Source of the DNA: Peptococcaceae bacterium UBA2264
GTDB lineage: Bacteria > Bacillota > Desulfitobacteriia > Desulfitobacteriales > Desulfitobacteriaceae
Length of the DNA stretch: 13,706 nt
Direction: 5' to 3'
Assembly (NCBI GenBank): GCA_002347475.1
Contig: DDXI01000154.1
Span: 9,763-23,468 of the forward strand
Below, one piece after another: positions 1-7,434 of this stretch (positions are counted from its first letter, which is position 1; each line of letters opens with the position of its first letter). The translations under genes were made by a program, and so were the position numbers. Below the pieces are notes generated by a model. It was given only the letters and a program-made list of their open reading frames with translations. It did no database searches and was not told the origin of the DNA.

Positions 1-501
1 TGCCGGGCCAATGATACGGGCTAAATTAACTATGCTGGAATTAAGGGCTATAGCATTGGGCAAATCATTTCTGCCGACTAATTCAATGAAAAAGGACTGA
101 CGCACAGGCATATCCAGCGCATTAACCAAGCCCAGAGCAGCAGCCAGAATCAAGATCTGCCAATAAAGAATGTGTCCGGACCAAATAAGGACGGCCATAA
201 TCAGGGATTGGATCATAAGAACTGTTTGCGTAAATTGAAGCACCAATTTCTTGGGATATCTGTCAGCTAAAACACCGGCAAAGAGAGAAAAAATAAGCGT
301 TGGTCCAAACTGGGCAACCCCTAAAATCCCCAGTAAAAATGCAGATTTGGTGAGAGTATAGACCAACCATTGCTGGGCAGTTGTATAAATCCAGGTGCCT
401 ACCAGCGATATGCACTGACCAAACCAGAAATAGCGATAGTTTTTATGAGTCATGGCAGGAAAAGTTTGGCCCAGTTTGGTCTTCAAGGATGTACTCATCA
501 T
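1..501 (-). CDS. MFS transporter, MFS_3/EntS-like efflux family (3' end outside window)
   Basis: The 167 visible residues are the N-terminal part of an integral membrane exporter; roughly the last 240 residues expected for the family lie beyond base 1. After a soluble stretch, a run of hydrophobic segments begins near residue 24. The loop GVLADRYPKK (residues 76-85) is the MFS motif A between helices 2 and 3. The stretch around residues 128-167 (ALDMPVRQSFF, then LPNAIALNS and ARIIGPA) is typical of the MFS_3 family, which includes enterobactin exporter-like and macrolide efflux-like proteins. The start is the first of two adjacent ATG codons, with AGGAG a few bases upstream (RBS near 505-510 on the minus strand). 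Substrate cannot be told from sequence. A small ORF ends 22 bases upstream on the same strand, so the two may share a transcript. The family call is strong; the cargo is unknown. Confidence 0.9.
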   Translation of the reverse strand, partial: MMSTSLKTKLGQTFPAMTHKNYRYFWFGQCISLVGTWIYTTAQQWLVYTLTKSAFLLGILGVAQFGPTLIFSLFAGVLADRYPKKLVLQFTQTVLMIQSLIMAVLIWSGHILYWQILILAAALGLVNALDMPVRQSFFIELVGRNDLPNAIALNSSIVNLARIIGPA

Positions 502-523
502 ATTGATCTCCTGTTCGTCAGCA

Positions 524-682
524 TTAGCAAGAAAAGATAATTAAATATTCTTGCACAAACGGTCTAATCCAGTACATTATTTTAAGTATATCAGAAGACA
601 AATGTTTGAACTCATCCCCCATTATTATTTGTATTCTATCTAACAAGAATGCATACCTGGCTTTCTTATCAGAAATGAACAT
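524..682 (-). CDS. Possible small protein, 52 aa, unknown function
   Basis: A short ORF begins with ATG at 682-680, preceded by an AAGGAG site about 8 bases upstream, and ends with TAA 22 bases before the start of the MFS gene. The product starts MFISDKKARYAFLLDRIQII and has alternating charged and hydrophobic residues in its first 40 positions, then a hydrophobic tail ending IIFSC. No family is recognised. The good ribosome binding site and its position just ahead of the transporter are the only arguments that it is expressed; it could be a leader peptide, a small regulator or chance. Another open frame (682-927) overlaps its start as TGATG, but that frame runs through a strong hairpin and is probably not translated. 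Confidence 0.3.
   Translation of the reverse strand: MFISDKKARYAFLLDRIQIIMGDEFKHLSSDILKIMYWIRPFVQEYLIIFSC
585..593 (-). promoter_or_regulatory. Weak candidate extended -10 promoter for the MFS gene
   Basis: On the minus strand the sequence reads TGATATACT, an extended -10 element (TG, one base, TATACT). No good -35 hexamer sits 16-18 bases upstream. If used, it would give an mRNA for the MFS gene that bypasses the leader hairpin at 823-870 and the 52-codon ORF. This rests on motif matching only. Confidence 0.2.
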
Positions 683-822
683 CAGATGCTTCTCCTTATA
701 ATGTTATAAAAGTTACGGATACCAGCCAGGCTGAATATGTACTTCGTAGTCCGACTTTCAAAGTTATAAGAAATTATCTCCATACTGACCACATAACCTC
801 CACAAGTCGTAATGTTTTTACC

Positions 823-870
823 AAAAATACCTGCAGGGCTATTGTTTCTTTCAATAGTCCCGCAGGTATT
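823..870 (-). terminator. Hairpin with U-run: intrinsic terminator or attenuator in a leader
   Basis: Arms at 870-852 and 844-826 form a 19-position stem with two non-Watson-Crick positions around a 7-nt loop. Read on the minus strand, the 3' arm runs into five consecutive T (827-823). Just upstream on the same strand, GCAGG (879-875) can pair with CCTGC (866-862), which is part of the terminator's 5' arm. A competing antiterminator is therefore possible, though it has only 5 bp. The hairpin sits about 140 nt downstream of a near-consensus promoter and ahead of the small ORF and MFS gene. Confidence 0.5.
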
Positions 871-967
871 ATATCCTGCTGCCAGCTTATTTACCCGGCC
901 CAACCATACCTTATTAAAGAGTATCACCTGCTCTATTTATAATATTATCCACTTGCACATTTGACAT

Positions 968-996
968 ATTTTAATTATAAGGAGCTTATTTGTCAA
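968..996 (-). promoter_or_regulatory. Sigma-A promoter, minus strand, towards the MFS gene
   Basis: On the minus strand TTGACA (996-991) is followed by exactly 17 bases and TAAAAT (973-968), a perfect -35 and a 5/6 -10. Transcription would start near 961 and run through the leader hairpin towards the small ORF and the MFS gene. The promoter lies 3' of the TVP38-type gene, so it does not serve that gene. Confidence 0.6.
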
Positions 997-1024
997 GATG
1001 CAACTGAACAATCTTTAAAATTCA

Positions 1025-1675
1025 TCAGGGGTTATTATTTGGTATTTTCCTGGCTATGTGACTAACCCCTAATAAGGAGAAAATTATGATTCCAGCTATA
1101 ACCAACCCAATCCAGATTGATTTTAGTACGCCAATGTAGATAAGCGTGAATCCTATATAATATGGGATAATCGATAAGGCTGCTGTCCAGAGATAGGGCC
1201 AGAATTTAACCGAGTAACTGGCTCCGGCGATAAAGTTAACGGCAAAAGGAGGAAGCGGAAAAAGACGAGCAATCAATAATCCCATAGAACCTTTTTTCCG
1301 TATCCAATGTTCAACCAGTTCAAGGTAACGGGGAGTAATCATTTTTTGGAATAATCTTGGCCCGGAATGACGAGCCAGGTAGAAAATAGCCAGGGAACTT
1401 ACGATCATTCCCAACCAGGAATAAAGTATCCCCTCATAGATGCCATAGATTTTAAGCAGGAGGACGAGAAGACCCTCGGAAGGTATGGGGGTCATGCAAA
1501 GAGCAGCCATAAGAAGAATTGACAGAAGGATGCCGCCTAGACGCCATTGCCGGATAACCTGGGAAAGTTCATTATGGCGATCAAGATAAAAAAAGAGAAA
1601 GATCATAGCAACGAAAATGAGGATAATTAATGTAAACCAGAAATAATTCTTTTCTTTGACGTTTTGAGAGATCAT
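1025..1675 (-). CDS. TVP38/TMEM64 family membrane protein (VTT domain)
   Basis: This 216-residue integral membrane protein belongs to the TVP38/TMEM64 branch of the DedA/VTT superfamily, whose members are linked to lipid handling and membrane homeostasis. A first transmembrane helix spans about residues 12-31. The VTT core covers about residues 48-185: TPIPSEG (62-68) marks the first re-entrant segment, then LARHSG (100-105), and ARLFPLPPFAVNFIAGAS (136-153) the second re-entrant loop. A last helix lies near 186-204, followed by a basic tail. Length is normal. The ATG start has GAGG about 7 bases upstream. The gene stands alone between a divergent gene and a gap. Family assignment is firm; the lipid or solute handled is not known. 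Confidence 0.9.
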   Translation of the reverse strand: MISQNVKEKNYFWFTLIILIFVAMIFLFFYLDRHNELSQVIRQWRLGGILLSILLMAALCMTPIPSEGLLVLLLKIYGIYEGILYSWLGMIVSSLAIFYLARHSGPRLFQKMITPRYLELVEHWIRKKGSMGLLIARLFPLPPFAVNFIAGASYSVKFWPYLWTAALSIIPYYIGFTLIYIGVLKSIWIGLVIAGIIIFSLLGVSHIARKIPNNNP

Positions 1676-1860
1676 GTTTTACCTCATTCAAAATTAAATA
1701 GAACTATTTCAAGTATAGCCAATCATTTGTAAAAGGAAAAGGGTACTGGCTGCAGATAATATAAAAATAGCCAGAACGAAAAACATCAGCAGGAATATTC
1801 ATAAATCGAATATCTTTCCGCCAGAATGCCTTGTAATATTCAAATGCAATTAATATAGTA

Positions 1861-1889
1861 TTGACATACTAATATAATATATTTACAAT
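1861..1889 (+). promoter_or_regulatory. Sigma-A promoter of the HsdM/HsdS-like gene
   Basis: TTGACA (1861-1866), a 17-base spacer and TACAAT (1884-1889) form a near-consensus vegetative promoter in very AT-rich DNA. Transcription should start near 1896, leaving a leader of about 40 nt before the ATG at 1939. The promoter overlaps the longest possible reading of the ORF (TTG at 1894), which rules that start out. Confidence 0.75.
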
Positions 1890-1920
1890 ACACTTGTCTA
1901 GGTGCAGCCGGGAATCGGAA

Positions 1921-1926
1921 AGGAGG
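1921..1926 (+). promoter_or_regulatory. Ribosome binding site deciding the start at 1939
   Basis: A perfect AGGAGG lies 12 bases before the ATG at 1939. The spacing is a little long, but there is no other start codon in this frame closer to it. Confidence 0.7.
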
Positions 1927-1938
1927 TTTCAAGTACCT

Positions 1939-3522
1939 ATGAATATCAATGTCGCCTTAAACGTCTTATATCAAAGGTATCTTTCTTCCAGAGAACAACT
2001 GCTCAGAGAAATGCTTCGTGTAAAAATAACGCTGAAAAACTTAAAGCAGCTTGAGGAAAACAGAGATATTCTTTCTGACAAAGATAAGCTTTTTCAGTTT
2101 ATGAAAAGAAGCACGGAAGAGGAATTAGGCTTCTTTCCAGCAGACAGAGAGGACTTTTTTGATTTCTTTACAGTTTTGAAAGATATTGATCTCATTAATT
2201 TTACCCTGGAAATATATAAGAATGCCTTCCCGGATACAGTAATAACACCATTATACCTAAACAAATTTATCAGTGAGAGAATCGCAAAACTCCAGCCGGA
2301 AAAAATCCTTATAACAGAAGCAGAAAAACATTTGACGGGGCTGAGAGAAATAATCGAGTCCAACCGCGCTGCCAGGTTTACTTTAACTACTGACAATAAA
2401 ATCATGCATATACTGCTGCAGCTGGCATTTGCTGATTATAATAATGTAAGAATTAACTTTGAGTCTATTTATAACGGTTTCTTGCAGGATGATGAATATG
2501 ATTATATCTATACTCTGCCGGTCTTCAGCCATAAACCTGAGGAGTTGAGCAGAGATTTTCTGACAAGGGACAGCTGTGGTATTGCCATGGAAAATATGCT
2601 TGCTCATCTGAATAAGAAGGGAACGCTGGATATTATCGTGCCGGCCAAAATCACTTTTGCCGGTTTGGGCAATGAGAAGTTGCGAGCATATATTACCGAA
2701 AATTATCAATTGGAGAGCATTTACATCTTACCGGAGGGGATCTTCAGACCGGTAATAGCGTTCAAGACTTATTTAATCTCAATATCTGCAGAGAGTAAAG
2801 ATAAAATCATAATCGGTACATTGGAACTGCACAGGCATGCTCTGAAGATCAGGAAGCAGAAGTCTATCGAAACCACAGAATTATCAGCTCGCGAGGATTG
2901 GCGCATAGAGCTTTTATTAGCAGACGATGAAACCATGAAACGGTTTAGAAGCTCCAGTCTGCAAAAAGTCAAGCTGAAAGATGTGGCAGAAGTATTCAGA
3001 GGAAAATCTATCCTGAAGAAAGACACTTCTTGTGGCAGAATTGCAGTGCTCAATATCTCCAATCTCGAAAATGGGGAAATTGATTACCAGAACATGGATA
3101 CTATTGCTGCAGAGGAGCGGAAGGTAAAACGCTACGAACTGCTCACAGGTGATGTAGTGCTTTCCTGCCGGGGGACAATAATAAAATCTGCAGTGTTTGC
3201 TGCCCAAAACAGAACTGTCATTGCTTCTGCCAACCTGATTGTGATCAGGCCAAAGGAAAAGGTCACAGGAAAGTTTATACAGATTTTTTTAGAAAGTCCT
3301 ATGGGTCTGGCCATGATTAAAAGCTTTCAGCGCGGTACTACTGTTATGAACATTAACTTTGCCGATATCATGGAGATAGAGATGCCTTTACTCAGTATTG
3401 AAAAGCAAGAAGAGTTGATCAAGAATTATGAGTCTGAAGTATTTTTATACCGGAAAATTATCAGAATGGCGAAAAAACGTCTTGGCGATAAGAAAAGGAA
3501 AATTTACGAGGAATTATTATAG
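1939..3522 (+). CDS. HsdM/HsdS-like fusion: degenerate N6-methyltransferase part plus single target-recognition domain
   Basis: This 527-residue protein combines parts of two type I restriction subunits. Residues 1-150 are mainly helical and highly charged. Residues about 150-290 resemble the C-terminal half of an HsdM methyltransferase: KKGTLDIIVP (226-235) and LPEGIFRPVIAFKT (264-277) match its conserved strands. However, the SAM-binding motif I is not visible, and where the catalytic NPPF/Y should stand the protein has TLPVF (192-196, after YDYIY). Methylation activity is therefore unlikely. Residues about 342-488 form one HsdS-type target-recognition domain, including GDVVLSCRGT (404-413), followed by a helical tail. 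HsdS normally has two such domains, so a dimer may be needed to read a two-part site. No hsdR, intact hsdM or helicase is adjacent. It has its own sigma-A promoter and precedes the ABC exporter by 81 bases. I infer a sequence-specific DNA-binding protein; its role is unknown. Confidence 0.7.
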   Translation: MNINVALNVLYQRYLSSREQLLREMLRVKITLKNLKQLEENRDILSDKDKLFQFMKRSTEEELGFFPADREDFFDFFTVLKDIDLINFTLEIYKNAFPDTVITPLYLNKFISERIAKLQPEKILITEAEKHLTGLREIIESNRAARFTLTTDNKIMHILLQLAFADYNNVRINFESIYNGFLQDDEYDYIYTLPVFSHKPEELSRDFLTRDSCGIAMENMLAHLNKKGTLDIIVPAKITFAGLGNEKLRAYITENYQLESIYILPEGIFRPVIAFKTYLISISAESKDKIIIGTLELHRHALKIRKQKSIETTELSAREDWRIELLLADDETMKRFRSSSLQKVKLKDVAEVFRGKSILKKDTSCGRIAVLNISNLENGEIDYQNMDTIAAEERKVKRYELLTGDVVLSCRGTIIKSAVFAAQNRTVIASANLIVIRPKEKVTGKFIQIFLESPMGLAMIKSFQRGTTVMNINFADIMEIEMPLLSIEKQEELIKNYESEVFLYRKIIRMAKKRLGDKKRKIYEELL

Positions 3523-3603
3523 TTTTTTAATTGCATAAATATCAGAAACTTCAGCTGACAATCAGTTCTTACCCCGCACTCAACTGACCGGAGATGATCC
3601 TGG

Positions 3604-5331
3604 ATGGTTAAATTAGTTAAATATCTGAGGCCCTTTATTATTTCGGTGGCTGCCGTTATAATTCTTATTTTGCTGCAATCCCTGGCCGAACTTTATCTGC
3701 CAACTCTGATGGCCGACATTGTCAATTTCGGTATCGTCAATGGTGATACAAGCTATATTCTGTGTATTGGCGGTTTTATGCTTTTGATTACCGCCGGAAG
3801 TGCATTCTGTGCGATTTCAGCCAACTTCCTGTCCTCCAAAATTGCCGCTGGCTTCAGCAAAGATCTGCGGGAGAGGGTATTTTCCCGGGTCCTTGATTAT
3901 TCACTCCAGGAGTTTAATAAAATTGGTACCTCCTCCTTAATCACCAGAACAAGCAACGATATTACCCAGATTCAATTATTGCTGATTTTCCTGCTGCGCT
4001 TAATGATCAGTGCGCCCATGATGTGTATCGGGGGTATCTTTATGGCTATCTCCAAAGATGCCGTCCTGTCGCTGGTTTTCCTGGCAGTCTTGCCGGTTTT
4101 AAGCGGGGCAATTTATCTCATTGCCTATAAGGGCATGCCTCTGTTTAAAGTTCAGCAAGTGAAACTGGATAACCTGAACCGGGTGTTTCGCGAAAGCCTG
4201 ACAGGCATCAGAGTGATACGGGCCTTCAACCGCACAGGATATGAGAAAAGGCGTTTTAACACAGCGAATCTGGACCTGACCAATATCTCTGTCAAGGTCA
4301 GTATTCTCATGGCAGTTACTATGCCGATGACGATGTTGGTTATGAACTTCACCACAATTGCCATTGTCTGGTTTGGCGGGATTCGTATCAGTCATGGCTA
4401 TATGCAGGTCGGTGACATGATGGCCTTTATTCAATATGCCATGTACATAATGTTTTCACTGGTGATGGTTTCCTACATGTTTATAATAATTCCGCGGGCT
4501 GAAGCTTCAGCCCAGCGTATCAACGAAATACTGGAAATGGTCCTGGAAATAACTGATGCTGCAACGGTCAGGAAGGCTGAGCATGACAGGGGTCTTATTG
4601 AATTCAGAAATGTTACTTTTCGTTACCCCGGGGCTGAATATCCGGCTCTGAGAAAAATTTCTTTCACAGCCAGGCCCGGCGAGGTCACGGCAATCATTGG
4701 TGGCACCGGTTCAGGCAAATCAACCCTGCTTAATCTGATCCCGCGCTTTTATGATATCGAGAACGGCAGTGTTTTAATCGACGGTCTGGATGTGCGGAAA
4801 ATAGCCATGGAAGACTTACGGGCAAAAATAGGATTAGTACCTCAAAAAGCGCTGCTTTTCAGTGGTAGTATTGCTGATAATATCCGGATGGGCAAGGAAG
4901 ATGCCAGTGAGGAGGAAATCAGACAAGCTGCCGATGTTGCCCAAGCCACAGAATTCATCCTGGAAATGAAGGATGGTTTTGCTTCTCTGCTTGCCCAGAG
5001 CGGCACCAATATTTCGGGCGGACAAAAACAGCGGCTTGCTATTGCCCGCGCCCTGGTACGAAAAGCAAAAATCTATCTTTTCGATGACACCTTTTCGGCT
5101 CTTGATTATAAAACTGATGCCCGGCTGCGTTCTGCCCTCCGGCAGGAAACCGCCCAAGCTACAGTAATTTTTGTAGCCCAGCGGATCAGCACAATCAGGG
5201 ATGCCGATCAAATCATTGTTTTGGATGATGGTGAAATTGTGGGGCTGGGCAGACATAAGGAACTCTTACAAACCTGCAGGATCTATCGGGAGATTGTTTC
5301 CTCCCAGTTTTCTGAGGAGGAAAGAGCATGA
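3604..5331 (+). CDS. Heterodimeric ABC exporter, subunit A (degenerate ATP site, TM287/BmrC/LmrC type)
   Basis: This 575-residue half-transporter has an N-terminal six-helix exporter domain (about 1-310) fused to an ATPase domain. The Walker A motif is GGTGSGKST (366-374), the Q-loop Q414, the signature SGGQ (471-474) and Walker B IYLFDD (490-495). The residue after the Walker B Asp is Asp495 in place of the catalytic Glu, and the H-loop carries Gln526 (VAQR) in place of His. These changes mark the subunit that supplies the degenerate site in heterodimeric exporters such as TM287/288. Its signature is canonical and would complete the partner's active site. The ATG is preceded by GGAG with 10 bases between. 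The next gene overlaps its stop by four bases. Such pairs usually export drugs or lipophilic compounds; the substrate here is not known. Confidence 0.93.
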   Translation: MVKLVKYLRPFIISVAAVIILILLQSLAELYLPTLMADIVNFGIVNGDTSYILCIGGFMLLITAGSAFCAISANFLSSKIAAGFSKDLRERVFSRVLDYSLQEFNKIGTSSLITRTSNDITQIQLLLIFLLRLMISAPMMCIGGIFMAISKDAVLSLVFLAVLPVLSGAIYLIAYKGMPLFKVQQVKLDNLNRVFRESLTGIRVIRAFNRTGYEKRRFNTANLDLTNISVKVSILMAVTMPMTMLVMNFTTIAIVWFGGIRISHGYMQVGDMMAFIQYAMYIMFSLVMVSYMFIIIPRAEASAQRINEILEMVLEITDAATVRKAEHDRGLIEFRNVTFRYPGAEYPALRKISFTARPGEVTAIIGGTGSGKSTLLNLIPRFYDIENGSVLIDGLDVRKIAMEDLRAKIGLVPQKALLFSGSIADNIRMGKEDASEEEIRQAADVAQATEFILEMKDGFASLLAQSGTNISGGQKQRLAIARALVRKAKIYLFDDTFSALDYKTDARLRSALRQETAQATVIFVAQRISTIRDADQIIVLDDGEIVGLGRHKELLQTCRIYREIVSSQFSEEERA

Positions 5332-7241
5332 GTGCAGAACGTAAACAAAATCGAACAACTGCCGGTTCTGATAATGAACCAGCCTTCAGACAAGGCGGTT
5401 TTTGGGGCAAAGGCCCAGCCGGCGGTTTGGGAATGCCTGTGGAAAAAGTCCGGAATTTCCAAAGTACTTTCCAGAGGCTTCTTACTTATTTGAAACCCTG
5501 CCGTTTTCAGCTCCTGCTGGTCTTGATCATGACTATCCTGGGCAACTTGTTTGATATTCTTTGTCCCAGAATCCTGGGTAAGGCTACCACCAAATTATTC
5601 GAAGGCAGTATGCTGTTGTTCAAGCAGGTACCTGGCGCCGGGATAGATTTCACTTATATCAGGCAGATACTTTTTTATTTGCTCGGGCTCTATATTTTCA
5701 GCTCTTTTTTTAATTATCTTACCCAGTTTATTATGGCCAGAGTAGCTCAAAAAACCGTTTTTGACATGCGTAATGATCTCAATAATAAGTTGGCCCGGCT
5801 GCCCCTCGGATTTTTCGACGCCAGGACACATGGGGATATCCTGAGCCGCTTGACCAACGACATAGATAATATCAGCAGCTCTTTGCAGCAGAGCATCACC
5901 CAACTGATCACAGCTGTCGTCTCCTTCACTGGTACAATTATTATGATGCTTTCTATCAGCCCCTTACTGACACTGATTGCTGTTGTCAGCTTGCCTCTTT
6001 CACTTCTGCTAACAGCATTTGTGACTAAACATTCCCAAAAATATTTTGCTGCCCAGCAAAAAGAACTGGGATTGCTCAACGGCTATGTCGAAGAGACCTT
6101 TAGCGGGCATCATATCGTTAAGGTTTTCGGACGCCAAAAGCAATCCCGCGCCCAATTCGGTACTATCAATGATAGACTGTACAACGCAGGCTGGAAAGCT
6201 CAATTTGTCTCCGGTATCATAATGCCGCTTCTTAATCTGATCAGTAACCTTGGCTATGTAGTCATCTGTGTTGTCGGTGGTATTTTCGTAACGAAAAAGT
6301 TGCTGGAAATTGGTGATATTCAGGCTTTTATACAATACGCCAGACAAGTTACCCATCCTGTCGTGCAGGCTGCCCATATAACCAATATTATTCAGGCCTC
6401 TGTAGCCTCAGCTGAACGGGTATTTGAAATCCTGGATGAAGCCGAAGAAAGCCCTGACAGCAGCGGAGCCCGGATACTGGCTCAGACCGCAGGCGAAGTC
6501 AGCTTCCAAAACGTCAGGTTCGCTTACAGGGAAGATGACACGATCATCACCAATTTGAGTATTGACGTTCACCAGGGACAAACCGTGGCCATTGTCGGTC
6601 CAACCGGAGCAGGCAAAACTACCCTGGTCAACCTGCTGATGCGCTTTTATGAGCTAAATAACGGTAAAATTACCATTGACGGGGTCGATATCAGAGACTT
6701 AAAACGCGGAGCCTTACGCAGCATCTTTGGCGTAGTTCTGCAGGATACCTGGCTTTTCAGCGGGACCATCAGAGAGAATATTGCCTATGGCCGGGAAGAA
6801 GCCAGCGAAGCAGAGATCATCAGAGCAGCCCGGGCAGCTCACGCTGACCACTTTATCAGGACCTTACCGGAAGGCTATGATACTGTTCTGAACGAAGAGG
6901 CCTCTAATATTTCCCAGGGTCAAAAGCAGCTTCTCACTATTGCCCGGGCTCTGCTTGCTGACCCGGCCATTCTGATTCTGGACGAAGCAACCAGCAGTAT
7001 TGATACCAGAACAGAAGCCTCAATCCAAAAAGCCATGCACGAACTGATGAAAGGTCGGACAAGTTTTGTCATCGCCCACAGACTCTCCACTATCCGCAAT
7101 GCCGACCTGATTCTGGTTATGAATCAGGGTAAGGTGATCGAAAAGGGCAGCCACAGCGAACTCCTCGCTCTGGGCGGTTTTTACACTGACCTTTATAACA
7201 GTCAATTTGCCGGTGCGGGACTTGCCGACAAGGCGATCTGA
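5328..7241 (+). CDS. Heterodimeric ABC exporter, subunit B (consensus ATPase, TM288/BmrD/LmrD type)
   Basis: This 637-residue partner subunit starts at an ATGA overlap with the previous stop; AGGAGG lies 7 bases upstream, so the two are translationally coupled. An N-terminal extension of about 45 residues, rich in Gly and charged residues, is common in this branch. The membrane domain spans about 55-365. The ATPase has Walker A GPTGAGKTT (424-432), Q472, Walker B ILILDE (548-553) with the catalytic Glu553, and H-loop His584. Its signature is SQGQ (529-532) rather than SGGQ, as in TM288-type subunits, so it contributes the altered signature to the degenerate site. Together the two subunits would make one hydrolytic and one mainly ATP-holding site. 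The cytoplasmic membrane is the site of action; the cargo is unknown. Confidence 0.93.
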   Translation: MSAERKQNRTTAGSDNEPAFRQGGFWGKGPAGGLGMPVEKVRNFQSTFQRLLTYLKPCRFQLLLVLIMTILGNLFDILCPRILGKATTKLFEGSMLLFKQVPGAGIDFTYIRQILFYLLGLYIFSSFFNYLTQFIMARVAQKTVFDMRNDLNNKLARLPLGFFDARTHGDILSRLTNDIDNISSSLQQSITQLITAVVSFTGTIIMMLSISPLLTLIAVVSLPLSLLLTAFVTKHSQKYFAAQQKELGLLNGYVEETFSGHHIVKVFGRQKQSRAQFGTINDRLYNAGWKAQFVSGIIMPLLNLISNLGYVVICVVGGIFVTKKLLEIGDIQAFIQYARQVTHPVVQAAHITNIIQASVASAERVFEILDEAEESPDSSGARILAQTAGEVSFQNVRFAYREDDTIITNLSIDVHQGQTVAIVGPTGAGKTTLVNLLMRFYELNNGKITIDGVDIRDLKRGALRSIFGVVLQDTWLFSGTIRENIAYGREEASEAEIIRAARAAHADHFIRTLPEGYDTVLNEEASNISQGQKQLLTIARALLADPAILILDEATSSIDTRTEASIQKAMHELMKGRTSFVIAHRLSTIRNADLILVMNQGKVIEKGSHSELLALGGFYTDLYNSQFAGAGLADKAI

Positions 7242-7242
7242 T

Positions 7243-7356
7243 AAAGAGGAATGCGCTGTCAATTATACCTCTGCTGAGAGCATCAGGAAGTTAGCCGGAG
7301 TAAAAGAGGCCAGTGTTGTTTTTCTTAATTTTAAGGATAAATGCGTAAATAGATGA
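7243..7356 (+). pseudogene. Possible relic of a heavy-metal-associated (HMA) domain
   Basis: Directly after the exporter stop, one frame stays open to TGA at 7354-7356 and encodes about 37 residues with no start codon of its own. It contains KLAGVKEASVVF, closely resembling the helix-strand region of HMA domains in metal-transporting P-type ATPases and copper chaperones (typically KLxGVxxAsVnf). The preceding part (YTSAESIR) aligns with the metal-binding helix but lacks the CxxC pair. I read it as a decayed fragment of a metal transporter or chaperone gene. The match is short, so chance remains possible. Confidence 0.3.
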
Positions 7357-7405
7357 AATATTCAGAATTCTAGAACTATCCCCGGAATATAGCCGGATTC
7401 CTGCT

Positions 7406-7434
7406 TTGACCGCAGGAGCCTGATAAAGTATTAT
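7406..7434 (+). promoter_or_regulatory. Sigma-A-like promoter of a candidate noncoding RNA
   Basis: TTGACC (7406-7411), a 17-base spacer and TATTAT (7429-7434) each match consensus at five of six positions. The predicted start is near 7441. No ORF of useful length follows on this strand before the terminator at 7814-7864. Confidence 0.5.

Larger units (their letters stand above)
683..1024. other. Intergenic stretch with a candidate attenuated leader on the minus strand
   Basis: This gap lies between the TVP38-type gene and the small ORF. It holds a minus-strand sigma-A promoter (968-996), about 90 nt of leader, and then a hairpin with a U-run (823-870). An 81-codon open frame (GTG at 927) crosses the region, but its start has no properly spaced Shine-Dalgarno sequence and its codons include both arms of the hairpin. 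I therefore do not call it a gene. No known riboswitch core was recognised in the leader. Confidence 0.4.

Noticed and set aside
682..927. 81-codon open frame on the minus strand (GTG start)
   Set aside because: No properly spaced Shine-Dalgarno sequence, no recognised family, and its codons run through both arms and the U-run of a strong hairpin, which fits a noncoding leader better.
868..961. Known riboswitch in the leader (TPP, SAM, lysine, purine, fluoride, T-box)
   Set aside because: The conserved core sequences of these classes were looked for and not seen, so the leader is left unassigned.
1894..1938. Longer N-terminus of the HsdM/HsdS-like protein from TTG 1894
   Set aside because: It would begin at about the predicted transcription start and runs across the AGGAGG site that serves ATG 1939.
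4834..5256. 140-codon open frame antisense to the ABC ATPase domain
   Set aside because: Shadow of a highly conserved coding sequence on the other strand; no family match.
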